64,000 nt of DNA. It comes from Acidobacteriota bacterium. GTDB lineage: Bacteria > Acidobacteriota > Blastocatellia > Pyrinomonadales > Pyrinomonadaceae. Shown here piece after piece: positions 43,965 to 53,201 of this stretch (positions are counted from its first letter, which is position 1; every line of letters begins with the position of its first letter). Position numbers and translations under genes: made by a program. The stretch spans positions 62,001 through 126,000 of the forward strand of contig JAFAZX010000103.1 in assembly GCA_019239425.1 (NCBI GenBank), written 5' to 3'. Below the pieces are notes generated by a model. That model ran no database searches. It worked only from the letters and a program-made list of their open reading frames with translations, and had not been told where the DNA came from.

Positions 43965-45455
43965 TTAACCCTCCGGGATAACCTGGCCGATTTTGGTGAC
44001 GACCTGCTGGGCGATGGGCGGGTCGTAGTTTGACATGACGATGACCGTGTAGCCGGTGTCGAGATGAATGTCCAACTGGCTGTTGATGCCGGAGAAGCCG
44101 CCCGAGTGCCCGACGGTTCTCCTGCCGTCCACTTCGGCGCAGAAGAAACCGTAGCCGTATTTCACCCCCTGACCCGCGACCACTTTTCCGGTAGTCAGGA
44201 CGTCCGTGTAGCGCTGACTGAGGAGTTTATGCCCGACGAGCGCGTTGGCGAATTTGAGCAGGTCGGGGGCGGTCGAAAAGCCACCGCCCGCCGGGCCGCC
44301 CTTGACCACGTGCCGAAAAAGGTTGTTCGCCCGCGGGCCGGGGATGAAACGCCCTTCCTCATTTTCGTTGGTGTAACCGACGGCGAGGTTCGGCGTGTCG
44401 TGCTCCAGGTCATACGCGTCGGTGTCGTTCATCCCCGCCGGTCTATAAATGTGTTCGCGGACGTAGCTGAAGTAGTCCTGACCGCTCACCTTTTCGATGA
44501 TCGCGCCCAGCAGCATGAACCCTGCGTTGCTGTAGCTCATGCGCTCGCCGGGCTGAAACAGGAGCGGCTGGTCTACGAACAGCGGCAGGTAATCCTTGAC
44601 GGCTTTAAAGCGCTCCTTCGACGTTTCAAAAAACTTTGGGGTGAAATAATCACCGATGCCGGAGGTGTGTGTCAGCAGGTGGTGAATCTTCACCTTCTCC
44701 GCGACTTCCCTGTTCGGGTAATCGGGCAGAACCTTGCCGACCGTGTCGTCGAAAGAGAGCCTCCCCTGCTCGACGAGCTGGGCGACCGCCACCGCGGTGA
44801 ACATCTTGTTCATCGAGCCGAGGTTGAACTTGGTGTCTACTCGGTTGGGGACGTTGTAAGCCTTGCTGGCGAGACCGTAGGCGTTCTGGAAGACGGGCTT
44901 GCCATCCTTGGCGATCAGGACGCTGCCCGAAAACACGTCGGCGGTCGCCAGGCGCTTCAGGTAGCCGTCGAGCCAGCGTGCGAACTCCGCCTGACTCAGC
45001 TTGCGCGCGTTCGCCGGCCGGATGGGCTCGTTGTTAATGAACGTAATGATGTGCGGCTCTTCCGGGGCCACTTTAACCGTGAGCCTCGACTGCAACTCGG
45101 TCAGAGCGGTCTCCCCGACGGCGACGATCTCCAGGTCGGAGGATTTTTCGACGGCGACGAGTTTCACCTCGCCGTTCGTGTGGCGCGCGCCGACCAGGTA
45201 GGCCGCACGAAGCTCCGCCGACGCCCGTTCGAGGATAGGCTTGTCGTAGCTCGCCGCCATGAAATTGCGGATGGCGTCGAAATCACCGCCCTTGTTCAAG
45301 CGCAGCCATTCCGAGAGGCGTCGTCCCGCCGGCGTGTCGGGGACGGAAGGGGCTTTACTCTGCGCGGACGTCTGCGCCCGAACCGGCGCGCCTGCAACCA
45401 ACAGCAGAAGGCTTAATGCTGCGGAAGAGATAAAATTCAGTCGTGTTCGTTTCAT
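43965..45455 (-). CDS. Beta-lactamase-fold serine hydrolase (penicillin-binding-protein-like esterase)
   Basis: 496 residues with a signal peptide (ISSAALSLLLLVAGAPVRA). A short N-terminal domain (to about 140) precedes the class C/esterase fold: SVLIAKDGKPVFQNAYG, the nucleophile Ser and Lys in SMNK, the tyrosine motif YSNAG and HSGGFSG near the C-terminus. Such proteins are often D-aminopeptidases or carboxylesterases rather than antibiotic lactamases. GAGGTGG precedes the ATG. Its DNA has visibly more A/T at third positions than its neighbours, which may mean a different origin. It follows the GH9 gene by 56 nt. Confidence 0.87.
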   Translation of the reverse strand: MKRTRLNFISSAALSLLLLVAGAPVRAQTSAQSKAPSVPDTPAGRRLSEWLRLNKGGDFDAIRNFMAASYDKPILERASAELRAAYLVGARHTNGEVKLVAVEKSSDLEIVAVGETALTELQSRLTVKVAPEEPHIITFINNEPIRPANARKLSQAEFARWLDGYLKRLATADVFSGSVLIAKDGKPVFQNAYGLASKAYNVPNRVDTKFNLGSMNKMFTAVAVAQLVEQGRLSFDDTVGKVLPDYPNREVAEKVKIHHLLTHTSGIGDYFTPKFFETSKERFKAVKDYLPLFVDQPLLFQPGERMSYSNAGFMLLGAIIEKVSGQDYFSYVREHIYRPAGMNDTDAYDLEHDTPNLAVGYTNENEEGRFIPGPRANNLFRHVVKGGPAGGGFSTAPDLLKFANALVGHKLLSQRYTDVLTTGKVVAGQGVKYGYGFFCAEVDGRRTVGHSGGFSGINSQLDIHLDTGYTVIVMSNYDPPIAQQVVTKIGQVIPEG

Positions 45456-45511
45456 ACCATCATCCACCTCACTGTGTAATTGCCGGATATCGCGGCTAAA
45501 GTTCCGCGGGT

Positions 45512-48064
45512 TCATTTGGCTGTCAGGCGTTCGGCCGCGACGACGAGCATGAGGTAGTCGGTCGTGCCGCCGCCGAGGACGTACTCGGTCTGCTGCCAGA
45601 GGAAGGGCCAGGTCAGAAGCTCCGGGTAGTCGGGGCGGATGAGCGCCGTCCCCGACCCTACGCCGCCGGGGATGTAAGACCAGTCGGCGCGGTTGAAGCC
45701 GTAGGCGGTGGTGAGCGAACGCGCGCCCACGCCCGAGGCGAAGGAGGCCGTGTTCGGGCCGGGGTGACAGCCCAGTATGAAGTTGAGCGCGCGGAGCATG
45801 TACTCGTCGCCGAAGAGTTCGGGGAACGCCGTGTGCAGAAAATACTGCTCGACGCCGAAGCGCTGTATGCCCCAGCCCGCGCCCCAGATGTCCGGCTCGT
45901 AGGGCACGCCGTACGGCGTCCGCTTCCCGCGCTCGTCCACCTGCGCCTTGTAAGCGCGCGCCGCTTCGGTCAGGGCGTCGGTGAACTGCCGGTCGTTCAA
46001 CTTACGTATCGCGCGGCCCGCGACCCAGCCGACGCGCGGGAAGTTCCTGACGATGTCGGCGGTCGAGTTCTTGAGAAAGTCCGCATACCTCTTCCCGCCG
46101 GTCGCCAAAAGCAGCTCGACCGCCGGCTCGACTCTTTGCAGCGCGTCCCTCTCCTTCGTCCTCTCCCAAAGCTCCGTCGCGATGCGCAGGCAGTCGGCCG
46201 CGAGCTGCGGGTTGAAATTCTGCAAAACCCTCGCGGCCGCGGCCAGGCCCGCCGCCGCCTGTAGCTCGCGCCCCGGGTTCTCCTCCGTGAAGACCCAGCG
46301 GTCGTCCGGCTCGCCCCCGCGCCCGAACGGCGCGCCCCAGGGGTCGTGCGGCCGCGTGTCCGTCACGGCCACGCCGTCGCCGCGGCGGGGCGCGCCCGCC
46401 TCCTCCTTTTCACTTGAGCGCTTCGGGTCGAAGCGCACGTTGTCGGTCACGTTCGCGGTGTCGCCGAGCTGCGTATACTGCCGGAGCGTCGGCGTGATGA
46501 TGCCGCGGTAGAGACGCCCCAGAGACTTGTAGCCGCCGACGACCGAGAGCGCGCCGTGCTCGATCTGTTGAAGAACGTCGGGCCTCCCGTCCGGCCTTCC
46601 GATCTCGACGACGCGGCTCTGCTGGTCGATGGTCGTGTCGTCGTAATCGACCTTGAACGCCTCGTAGAGCAGCGCGAGCCCCTGCATCGTCTCGGTCTGC
46701 GACTCGACGCGGATGTCGTCGTCGCCCGCGTCGTGCCACGCGCCGCGGTCTAAGCCCGGGACTGATTCGCCGCCCGCGTACTTCGTCAGGGTCGAAGGCC
46801 CCTGCACGTAGCCGTCGATGTGGTTTTGGTTGGCGGGCGCCATCCGCGCGTCGTCCAGGTGACAGGCGCCGTGCCAGACGCGGTAGCGGTCGTTGACGCG
46901 CATGTGGCACATCTGCGCGGGCAGGAAGTATTCGAGCGTCGGCTGCCAGACGTGCCGCCTGTAGACGTCCGCGCTGATTTGGAAGGGCTCGGTCTGGTAT
47001 TCGCCGTAACGGATGAAGTAGACGCCCGGCCGCTTCGCCTTCGTGAAGTCGAAGCGGAAGTAGCGGTAGCGCAGGAAGCGGCCCCACTCGGCGGGCGACT
47101 CTTCCAACACCGTCTCGAATCCGCCGCCCTCCTGCGCGCGGACGAGGACGGCCTTCGGGCGTCGCTCGTCGGATGGGTCTGTCTCGATGACGGCGACCTT
47201 CTCCTGCGCGGGGTGGTAGCCGACCTGCGAGACCTGCACGACCGGCTGGTACTTCCAGCCCGGAAGGGCGCGCGGCGTGACGAGCCACTCGACGGCGTTC
47301 GCGGTCGCGCCCTTCTCGACGAGCGCGCGGACGACGAACCAGCCGTTCGTGTGCTCGGCGCGACCGTCGAGCAGTTGCAGGTCGCCGCCGCGCACGCGCT
47401 CGACCACCATCGTCTGCCGTTCGTCCTCGGGCGCGACCGTCAGGCGTCGCCCCTCGGCCAGTTGCGCGCCCGGCCCGTTCGCCTGCCGCGGGAAGAGGCC
47501 GGGGCGCTCGTCCATGTAGAAGGTCTTGCCGAAGAGGAGGCCGGGGAAGAGTTCGAGGTTGAAGCCGACGCGCCCGGCCCACTCGTCGGGCACGGGGCGG
47601 TCGAGGTCGACGACGATGCGGAACGCACGCCCGTCGGGTTTGATCTTGAGCGTGTAGCCGAGGTTCAGTTCGGGGTAGAAGACGGGGTTGAAGCCGCGGC
47701 GGTCTTTCTCGGGGTCGGGGTACTGCATCCGCACGCTGATGGTCTGCGCGGCGCGGTCGACCAGGCGCTTGCCGACCTTCGGGACGGGCTGCCACTGCCC
47801 CGGCGTCGGCTCCAGGCGCAGGTCGCCGTTCGTCGCCACGCGCAGCCCGTTCTGGATGATGCCGACCCCGCCCTGATGGCTCTCCGGGTAGTAGTCGTGC
47901 GCGAGCATCACGTTCAGGCCCGGCATCTCCAGGTACTCGAGCTCGTTGATGCGCAACACAGCCCCTTCGTCTTTAACCTGCGCGCGCAACGGCAGGACGA
48001 GCTGAGACAGCGCGAGACAGGCGGCGACGGCGAGCGAGGCTGTGCGAGAGGTTTGCTTCGGCAT
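45512..48064 (-). CDS. Glycoside hydrolase family 9 with CelD N-terminal Ig-like domain
   Basis: 850 residues with a signal peptide (ASLAVAACLALSQLVLPLRA). The first 300 residues are a beta-rich region (ERPGLFPRQANGPG). The CelD-type Ig domain starts near VSQVGYHPAQEKVAVIETD, and the GH9 (alpha/alpha)6 barrel starts near FLPAQMCHMRV. The catalytic base pair is in GAWHDAGDDDIRVES. The end (PGPNTASFASGVGARSLTT, then WQQTEYVLGGG) carries the probable acid glutamate. It is longer than typical GH9 enzymes because of the N-terminal region. The likely substrate is beta-1,4-glucan or xyloglucan. The ATG at 48064 is chosen for the signal peptide; the gene is divergent from GH105. Confidence 0.87.
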   Translation of the reverse strand: MPKQTSRTASLAVAACLALSQLVLPLRAQVKDEGAVLRINELEYLEMPGLNVMLAHDYYPESHQGGVGIIQNGLRVATNGDLRLEPTPGQWQPVPKVGKRLVDRAAQTISVRMQYPDPEKDRRGFNPVFYPELNLGYTLKIKPDGRAFRIVVDLDRPVPDEWAGRVGFNLELFPGLLFGKTFYMDERPGLFPRQANGPGAQLAEGRRLTVAPEDERQTMVVERVRGGDLQLLDGRAEHTNGWFVVRALVEKGATANAVEWLVTPRALPGWKYQPVVQVSQVGYHPAQEKVAVIETDPSDERRPKAVLVRAQEGGGFETVLEESPAEWGRFLRYRYFRFDFTKAKRPGVYFIRYGEYQTEPFQISADVYRRHVWQPTLEYFLPAQMCHMRVNDRYRVWHGACHLDDARMAPANQNHIDGYVQGPSTLTKYAGGESVPGLDRGAWHDAGDDDIRVESQTETMQGLALLYEAFKVDYDDTTIDQQSRVVEIGRPDGRPDVLQQIEHGALSVVGGYKSLGRLYRGIITPTLRQYTQLGDTANVTDNVRFDPKRSSEKEEAGAPRRGDGVAVTDTRPHDPWGAPFGRGGEPDDRWVFTEENPGRELQAAAGLAAAARVLQNFNPQLAADCLRIATELWERTKERDALQRVEPAVELLLATGGKRYADFLKNSTADIVRNFPRVGWVAGRAIRKLNDRQFTDALTEAARAYKAQVDERGKRTPYGVPYEPDIWGAGWGIQRFGVEQYFLHTAFPELFGDEYMLRALNFILGCHPGPNTASFASGVGARSLTTAYGFNRADWSYIPGGVGSGTALIRPDYPELLTWPFLWQQTEYVLGGGTTDYLMLVVAAERLTAK

Positions 48065-48107
48065 CTTGGTTCGGTTCGTTATTAACTCGGGCACGGGTCT
48101 TTGCATG

Positions 48108-48113
48108 TATAAT
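48108..48113 (+). promoter_or_regulatory. TATAAT -10 box of the GH105 gene
   Basis: A perfect TATAAT lies 35 nt before the GH105 start, in the 83-nt divergent space. The nearest -35-like hexamer (TTAACT) is 20 nt away, which is longer than ideal. No operator of the TTTGTTG type is convincing here. Confidence 0.35.
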
Positions 48114-48147
48114 GCCCGCGCTCTTCGTCCGACTCAAAACAGGATTC

Positions 48148-49233
48148 ATGCGCGCGATGAAACTTCAAAGATTCTCGTCTCTCTCCCTGCTCGTGCTCTT
48201 CCTCTGTGTGCCCGCGTCGGCGCAGACCGCCGACATCTACTCGAAGAAGTCCGTCCGCGCCGTCATGCAGAAGGTCTTCGAGTGGCAGGTGGCGCACCCG
48301 GTCGAGATCGACGCGCTCAACAACAACCTCTGGGCGCGCGCCGCCTTCTACGCCGGGATAATGTCCGCGGGGAAGGCCACGGGCGACAAGCGCTACTTCG
48401 AGCAGGCGACGCGCTGGGCCGAGGGGCGCGGCTGGAAACTCGGCGACCGCCCGCGCCACGCCGACGACCACGCGCCGGGCCAGACCTTCCTCGAACTCTA
48501 CATGCTCAAGAGAGACCCCGCGCGCATCGAGCAGACGAAGTCCGTCATCGACGCGATGGTCGCCGCCCCGAAGCCCGGCCGCGAGGACTGGTGGTGGTGC
48601 GACGCGCTCTTCATGGCGCCGCCGGTGCTGGCGCGCCTCTACGCCGTCACGGGCGACAAGAAGTACCTCGACTTCCTCGACGCGATGTGGTGGGACACGA
48701 CCGACTTCCTCTACGACCCGTCGGAAGGTCTCTACTACCGCGACAAGAATTTTCTGAACAAGCTGAACGCGAACGGCAAGAAGGTCTTCTGGGCGCGCGG
48801 CAACGGCTGGGTGATGGGCGGCGCGGTGCGCGTGCTCCAACACCTGCCGAAGAACCACCCGACGCGCGCGCGCTACGTCAAGCTCCTGCAAACGATGGCG
48901 GCCTCCGTCGCGCGCGTGCAGGGCGCGGACGGCCGCTGGCACCCCTCCCTGCTCGACCCGGCGGAGGCGCCCGTGCCCGAGACTTCCAGCACGGGCTTCT
49001 TCACCTACGCGCTCGCGTGGGGCGTCAACAACGGCGTCCTCGAACGCAAGACCTACCTGCCCGTCATCCGCCGGGCTTGGGCCGGCCTCGTCGCCTCCGT
49101 CGACGAGGAGGGCAAGCTCGGCTGGGTGCAGCGCATCGGCCTCGCCCCAGACAAGGTCACCGCCGACGACAACCAGGAGTACGGCTCCGGCGCGCTGCTG
49201 CTGGCCGGCAGCGAGATGTTGAAGCTGAAGTAG
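48148..49233 (+). CDS. Glycoside hydrolase family 105 (unsaturated glucuronyl/galacturonyl hydrolase-like)
   Basis: About 361 residues with a signal peptide (FSSLSLLVLFLCVPASA). The (alpha/alpha)6 barrel shows HADDHAPGQTFLELYML with the catalytic Asp region, WWWCDALFMAPPVLARLY, FWARGNGWVMGG and TGFFTYALAWGVNNG, all usual in YteR/GH105 proteins. GH105 removes unsaturated uronic residues left by polysaccharide lyases. No lyase is certain in this window, although the beta-helix protein at 5476 could be one. Two in-frame ATGs (48148, 48157) are possible; AGGA precedes the first. The TAG stop is the first TAG of heptamer palindrome D3. Confidence 0.87.
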   Translation: MRAMKLQRFSSLSLLVLFLCVPASAQTADIYSKKSVRAVMQKVFEWQVAHPVEIDALNNNLWARAAFYAGIMSAGKATGDKRYFEQATRWAEGRGWKLGDRPRHADDHAPGQTFLELYMLKRDPARIEQTKSVIDAMVAAPKPGREDWWWCDALFMAPPVLARLYAVTGDKKYLDFLDAMWWDTTDFLYDPSEGLYYRDKNFLNKLNANGKKVFWARGNGWVMGGAVRVLQHLPKNHPTRARYVKLLQTMAASVARVQGADGRWHPSLLDPAEAPVPETSSTGFFTYALAWGVNNGVLERKTYLPVIRRAWAGLVASVDEEGKLGWVQRIGLAPDKVTADDNQEYGSGALLLAGSEMLKLK

Positions 49234-49339
49234 ACAGTAGCCAGCGGTCAGTAGTCAGTAGAAAAGCTCGGCGGCGTGTTTCAACCTTCGGGTCGGGCGC
49301 GCCGCTTTGTCTTCCTACTGTCTACTGGCTACTGTCTAC
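49230..49339. repeat. Heptamer palindrome D3 (GTAGTCA units)
   Basis: The left arm is five exact 7-bp steps: GTAGACA, GTAGCCA, GCGGTCA, GTAGTCA, GTAGAAA. The right arm has TGTCTAC, TGGCTAC, TGTCTAC. The stop of GH105 (TAG, 49231-49233) and the stop of GH10 (minus strand, 49336-49338) both fall in the arms. Confidence 0.87.
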
Positions 49340-50391
49340 CGCCTGCGGCGGAAGGCTTCGAGCAGGGCGTCGTACGCGGGCTTCTTTTTATAAGCCGCGT
49401 CGAACGGGAGCGGCGCGCCCTTCGCGCCCTTCGTGTAGCCCGGAATCCAGGTGTACTTGTCCGTGAAGCCCCACGTCTGGAAGGCCGTGCACTTCGGCTG
49501 GCGCAGGCAGGCGTCGGCGATGCGCCGGTAGATTTCGGCCTGACGTTTTAACGCCGCCGCGTCGGGCTGGCCCGCGCCCGAGGGGAGGCCCACGTCCAGC
49601 TCCGTGATGTGAATCTGCACCCCGAGCGCGGCGAGGCGCGCGAGGTTCTGCTCGATGGTGGCGAGGTCTTTCGCTTCGAGGTCGACGATGTGCGCCTGTA
49701 TGCCGACGCCGTCGATGGGCACGCCGCGGCTACGGAAGTCTTTGACCATCGCGTAGACGGCGTCGGACTTCGGGTTGATTCCCTCCGTGTCGTAATCGTT
49801 GTAGAAGAGTTGCGCGTCGGGGTCTGCCGCACGCGCCCAGCGCAGGGCCTGCTCGACGTAGGCCGTCCCCTTCCCCTTCAGGCCGATGCCCGGCTGGTCG
49901 TACCAGACGGAGGACTCGACGCTCCCGTCGGCGAGGAAGATTTCGTTGACCACGTCCCAGGCGAAGACCTTGCCGCGGTAGTGCCGCATGACCTTCGTGA
50001 TGTGCTCGCGCAGGAGTTCCGACATCTGCTCGGGGGTGAAGCTCCCCTTCTCCAGCCAGCGCGGGTTGTACTCGCTCCACGCGAGGCAGTGGCCGCGCAC
50101 CTTCATCTTGTGCGCGCGGGCAAAGGCGACGAGGCGGTCGCCCGGCTCGAAGTTGAAACGCTCGCGCGTCGGCCGGATGGCACCCCACTTCAAAGCGTTC
50201 TCCGCCGTCAGCATGTTGAACTCGCGCGCCAGCGTCGAAGCGTACTCCGGCTCTTCCAGCAGGCGCGGCTCGGCGGCCGCGCCGACCAGCACGCCCGCGC
50301 GGTCTGCGTACTCGCGCAGAGTCTGCCCAAAGCACGCCCCACTCAGAATCAATAACAGCGCGGCGGCCCACAGAGTTTGTTTGAAGGTCAT
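49336..50391 (-). CDS. Glycoside hydrolase family 10 endo-1,4-beta-xylanase
   Basis: 351 residues with a signal peptide (LWAAALLLILSGACFG). A complete GH10 barrel without extra modules: ENALKWGAIRPTRERFNFEPGD, HCLAWSEYNPRWL, the acid/base Glu in WDVVNE (residue 150) and the nucleophile in HITELDVGLP (264), then QTWGFTDKYTWIPG. It cuts xylan backbones outside the cytoplasm. The ATG overlaps the TGA of the upstream GH3 gene (ATGA), so the two are translationally coupled and form an operon. The stop codon lies in palindrome D3. Confidence 0.95.
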   Translation of the reverse strand: MTFKQTLWAAALLLILSGACFGQTLREYADRAGVLVGAAAEPRLLEEPEYASTLAREFNMLTAENALKWGAIRPTRERFNFEPGDRLVAFARAHKMKVRGHCLAWSEYNPRWLEKGSFTPEQMSELLREHITKVMRHYRGKVFAWDVVNEIFLADGSVESSVWYDQPGIGLKGKGTAYVEQALRWARAADPDAQLFYNDYDTEGINPKSDAVYAMVKDFRSRGVPIDGVGIQAHIVDLEAKDLATIEQNLARLAALGVQIHITELDVGLPSGAGQPDAAALKRQAEIYRRIADACLRQPKCTAFQTWGFTDKYTWIPGYTKGAKGAPLPFDAAYKKKPAYDALLEAFRRRR

Positions 50392-53075
50392 CTTTCAGGC
50401 ACCTCCGTCACGTTGCCCGTCACCTTGAAGCGGCCGCTGACGACGCCGGTCGTGCGCGCGTCGGCGTGGCCCTTGAAGCCGGGCTGCTTGCCGCCGACGC
50501 TCAGTGTGAACTCGCCCGGCTCGACGACGCGTCGGCCGCGTTCGTCGATGACGGAGAGCTGGCGCGGGTCGAGGTTGAATGAGACCCGCCGGGTCTCGCC
50601 GGGGTTCAGCCTGACGCGCGTGAGACCGGCGAGTGAGCGGACGGGGACGGGGTAGGCGGAGGCCACGTCGGTCACGTAGAGCTGCACGACCTCTTCGCCC
50701 GCGCGCGCGCCCGTGTTCTTCACGTCGGCCGTCACGGTCAGCCCGCGCCCCGCGCGCACGCTCTTCGCGCTCAACTTGAGATTGTCGTAACTGAAGGTCG
50801 TGTAGGAGAGTCCGTGGCCGAACGGGTAGAGCGGCTCGCCCTTGAAGAAGCGGTAGGTGCGCCCCTGCATCCTGTAGTCTTCGAACGGCGGGAGCTGTTC
50901 GACCGACCTGTAGAAGGTGACGGGCAGGCGGCCCGCGGGGTTGTAGTCGCCGAAGAGCACGTCGGCCACCGCCGCCCCGCCCTCCTCGCCCGGATACCAA
51001 GCCTCGACTATCGCCCCGACGTTCTCGTCCGCCCAGTTCACCGCCAGCGCGCTCCCGCCAAGCAGCACGAGGACGACGGGCTTGCCTAAGGCCTGAACCT
51101 GCTTAATCAACTCCTCCTGCGTACGGGGCAGTGAAATGTCCGTGCGGTCGCCGCCCTTGAAACCTTCGAGCTTCACGTCCATCTCTTCGCCCTCGACCGA
51201 GGGGTTGATGCCCATGACCATGACGACCGCGTCCGCCCCGCGCGCCTTCGCCAGCGCGTCCTCGCGGAGCGCCTTCTCGCCGTTCGGCGGCGCCCAGACG
51301 AGCCGCGCCGAGGCGAACTGGTTCGCGTTCTCCTTGTAGTCGACCTCGACCATGTGGAGGCCGCGCTCCAACTCCACCTCCTTCGTGACAGTCCGCGTCC
51401 GCGTGTTGGAGAAATCTTCGACGACAACTTTCCGGTCGAGCTTCAGGCGTACGCCGCCGTTGCCGTTGAAGCCGACGGTGTACCTGCCCGACTCCGGCGC
51501 CTTAAGATACCCGTACCAGCGCACCGAGAAGTTGTCAGCCGGCACGCCCGGCCCCGGTGACGCCGGCCCCCAGTTAAAGTTCAGCTCCGGCTCCCCGCGG
51601 ACTAGCACCGGCTCCCCCTTCCACTCGCCGTTAGCGTAGTAACGGCCCACCACGCCTCCATACCAACCCGTGTCCACGATGTTCGGGAGGGAGGCGGCCG
51701 GCACCGGGACGACGACCGTGCCCGTCGGGTACATGCCCTGCGAGTAGAGGATTCTGGTTGAGGCAGAGACTTTGTCCCGGATGCCTTGCAGCGGCGTGAC
51801 GGATTTTGAAGGCGTCCCGTTGTAGTTCCCCAACAGCACGTCGGGCGCGTCGGCGTTCGGGCCGATGACGGCGATGGTTTTTAAATCCTTCCTGAGCGGC
51901 AGCGTGTCGTTGTCATTCTTAAGTAAGACGATTGCTTCGCGCGCCGCGCGCAGGGAGAGGGCGCGGTGTGCGGGCGTGTCGTTCTCGGAGATGGGTATCT
52001 GCGCGTACTTCACCAACTCGGGCGGGTCGAACAGCCCCAAGCGGAAGCGCGTGCGCATGAGGCGTTTGACCGCCACGTCGATTTCGGCCTCCGTGATGAA
52101 TCCGTCCTTCACGGCCTGCACGAGCGAGCGGTACTCGCGCCCGCAGGTCAAATCCGTGCCGGTCTTGACGGCGACGGCCGAAGCCTCGCCCTCGGTCGGC
52201 TTGAACTTGTGCCCCTTCCAGATGTCTTCGACGGCCGCGCAGTCCGAGACGACGTGGCCGCCGAAGGCCCACTCGCGCCGCAGGATGTCGAACAGTTTCT
52301 TGTTCGCGCAGGCCGGCTCGCCGTTGAGGCTGTTGTAGGCGCACATCAAGCCCTCGGCCTTCCCCTCCAGGATGGTCGCGCGGAAGGCGGGCAGGTAGGT
52401 CTCGCGCATGTCGCGCTCGTCGATCTTCGCGTCGAAGGTGTGGCGCTCAGGCTCGGGGCCGGAGTGGACGGCGTAGTGCTTGACGCTCGAGACGACCTTC
52501 AGGTACTTCGGGTCGTCGCCCTGCAAACCCTTCACGTAGGCGACGCCGATGCGCGAGGTGAGGTAAGGGTCTTCGCCGAACGTCTCCTGCCCGCGGCCCC
52601 AGCGCGGGTCGCGGAAGATGTTGATGTTCGGCGACCAGAAGGTCAGCCCTTTGTAGCGGCCCCGGTCGCCGAGGCGCGCGGCCTCGTGGTGCTTGGCGCG
52701 CGCCTCGGTCGAGACCACGTCGCCGATCTCCCGGATGAGTTCCGGGTTCCAGGTCGCGGCCATCCCGATGGCCTGCGGGAAGACGGTGGCTATCCCTGCG
52801 CGCGCGACGCCGTGCAAAGCCTCGTTCCACCACTCGTACTCGGGGACGCCGAGCCGCTCGATGGCGGCGGCGCGGTTCATCATCTGCGAGACCTTCTCTT
52901 CGAGCGTCATCCGCGAGACGAGGTCGTCCACCCGCCGTTCGACGGGCAGACTCGGGTCGAGGTACGGCGGCTTCGCCTGCGCCTGCGCTTTAGCTGCCGG
53001 CGCGACTAATAGAGGATAGAGATTTAAAACCAGCGCGCAGGAGAGCGCCGGGCGAAGGCGTTTCAGGTTTTTCAT
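50388..53075 (-). CDS. Glycoside hydrolase family 3 with inserted PA14 domain (beta-xylosidase/glucosidase)
   Basis: 895 residues with a signal peptide (about 1-31). The GH3 barrel has RMTLEEKVSQMMNRAAAIERL, WWNEALHGVA, RDPRWGRGQETFGEDPYL and the nucleophile Asp in VVSDCAAVEDIW. A PA14 domain (about 480-620; GVVGRYYANGEWKGEPVL to VEVDYKENANQFASARLVW) is inserted in the alpha/beta sandwich, as in many beta-glucosidases and xylosidases, where it shapes the active site. The C-terminal fibronectin-III-like domain starts near YPFGHGLSYTTFSY. WWNEALHGVAR resembles xylan 1,4-beta-xylosidases. It is coupled to the GH10 xylanase, consistent with xylan use. Confidence 0.92.
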   Translation of the reverse strand: MKNLKRLRPALSCALVLNLYPLLVAPAAKAQAQAKPPYLDPSLPVERRVDDLVSRMTLEEKVSQMMNRAAAIERLGVPEYEWWNEALHGVARAGIATVFPQAIGMAATWNPELIREIGDVVSTEARAKHHEAARLGDRGRYKGLTFWSPNINIFRDPRWGRGQETFGEDPYLTSRIGVAYVKGLQGDDPKYLKVVSSVKHYAVHSGPEPERHTFDAKIDERDMRETYLPAFRATILEGKAEGLMCAYNSLNGEPACANKKLFDILRREWAFGGHVVSDCAAVEDIWKGHKFKPTEGEASAVAVKTGTDLTCGREYRSLVQAVKDGFITEAEIDVAVKRLMRTRFRLGLFDPPELVKYAQIPISENDTPAHRALSLRAAREAIVLLKNDNDTLPLRKDLKTIAVIGPNADAPDVLLGNYNGTPSKSVTPLQGIRDKVSASTRILYSQGMYPTGTVVVPVPAASLPNIVDTGWYGGVVGRYYANGEWKGEPVLVRGEPELNFNWGPASPGPGVPADNFSVRWYGYLKAPESGRYTVGFNGNGGVRLKLDRKVVVEDFSNTRTRTVTKEVELERGLHMVEVDYKENANQFASARLVWAPPNGEKALREDALAKARGADAVVMVMGINPSVEGEEMDVKLEGFKGGDRTDISLPRTQEELIKQVQALGKPVVLVLLGGSALAVNWADENVGAIVEAWYPGEEGGAAVADVLFGDYNPAGRLPVTFYRSVEQLPPFEDYRMQGRTYRFFKGEPLYPFGHGLSYTTFSYDNLKLSAKSVRAGRGLTVTADVKNTGARAGEEVVQLYVTDVASAYPVPVRSLAGLTRVRLNPGETRRVSFNLDPRQLSVIDERGRRVVEPGEFTLSVGGKQPGFKGHADARTTGVVSGRFKVTGNVTEVPER

Positions 53076-53104
53076 CTCAATCTTGAAAGTTGAGCAAGGG
53101 GCAG

Positions 53105-53165
53105 TTCACCACAGAGACACAGCTTCAGGTCTTTAGCCCTCGACAAGCTGTGTCTCTGTGGTGAA
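53105..53165. repeat. Family A palindrome, copy A8
   Basis: Shortest copy: arms TTCACCACAGAGACACAGCT and AGCTGTGTCTCTGTGGTGAA, perfect over about 20 bp, with loop TCAGGTCTTTAGCCCTCGACA related to A2. It sits between two GH3 genes of the same operon direction. Confidence 0.88.
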
Positions 53166-53201
53166 ATTCAACGAACATCACATTCAAGACGCGCTGACGA
53201 T

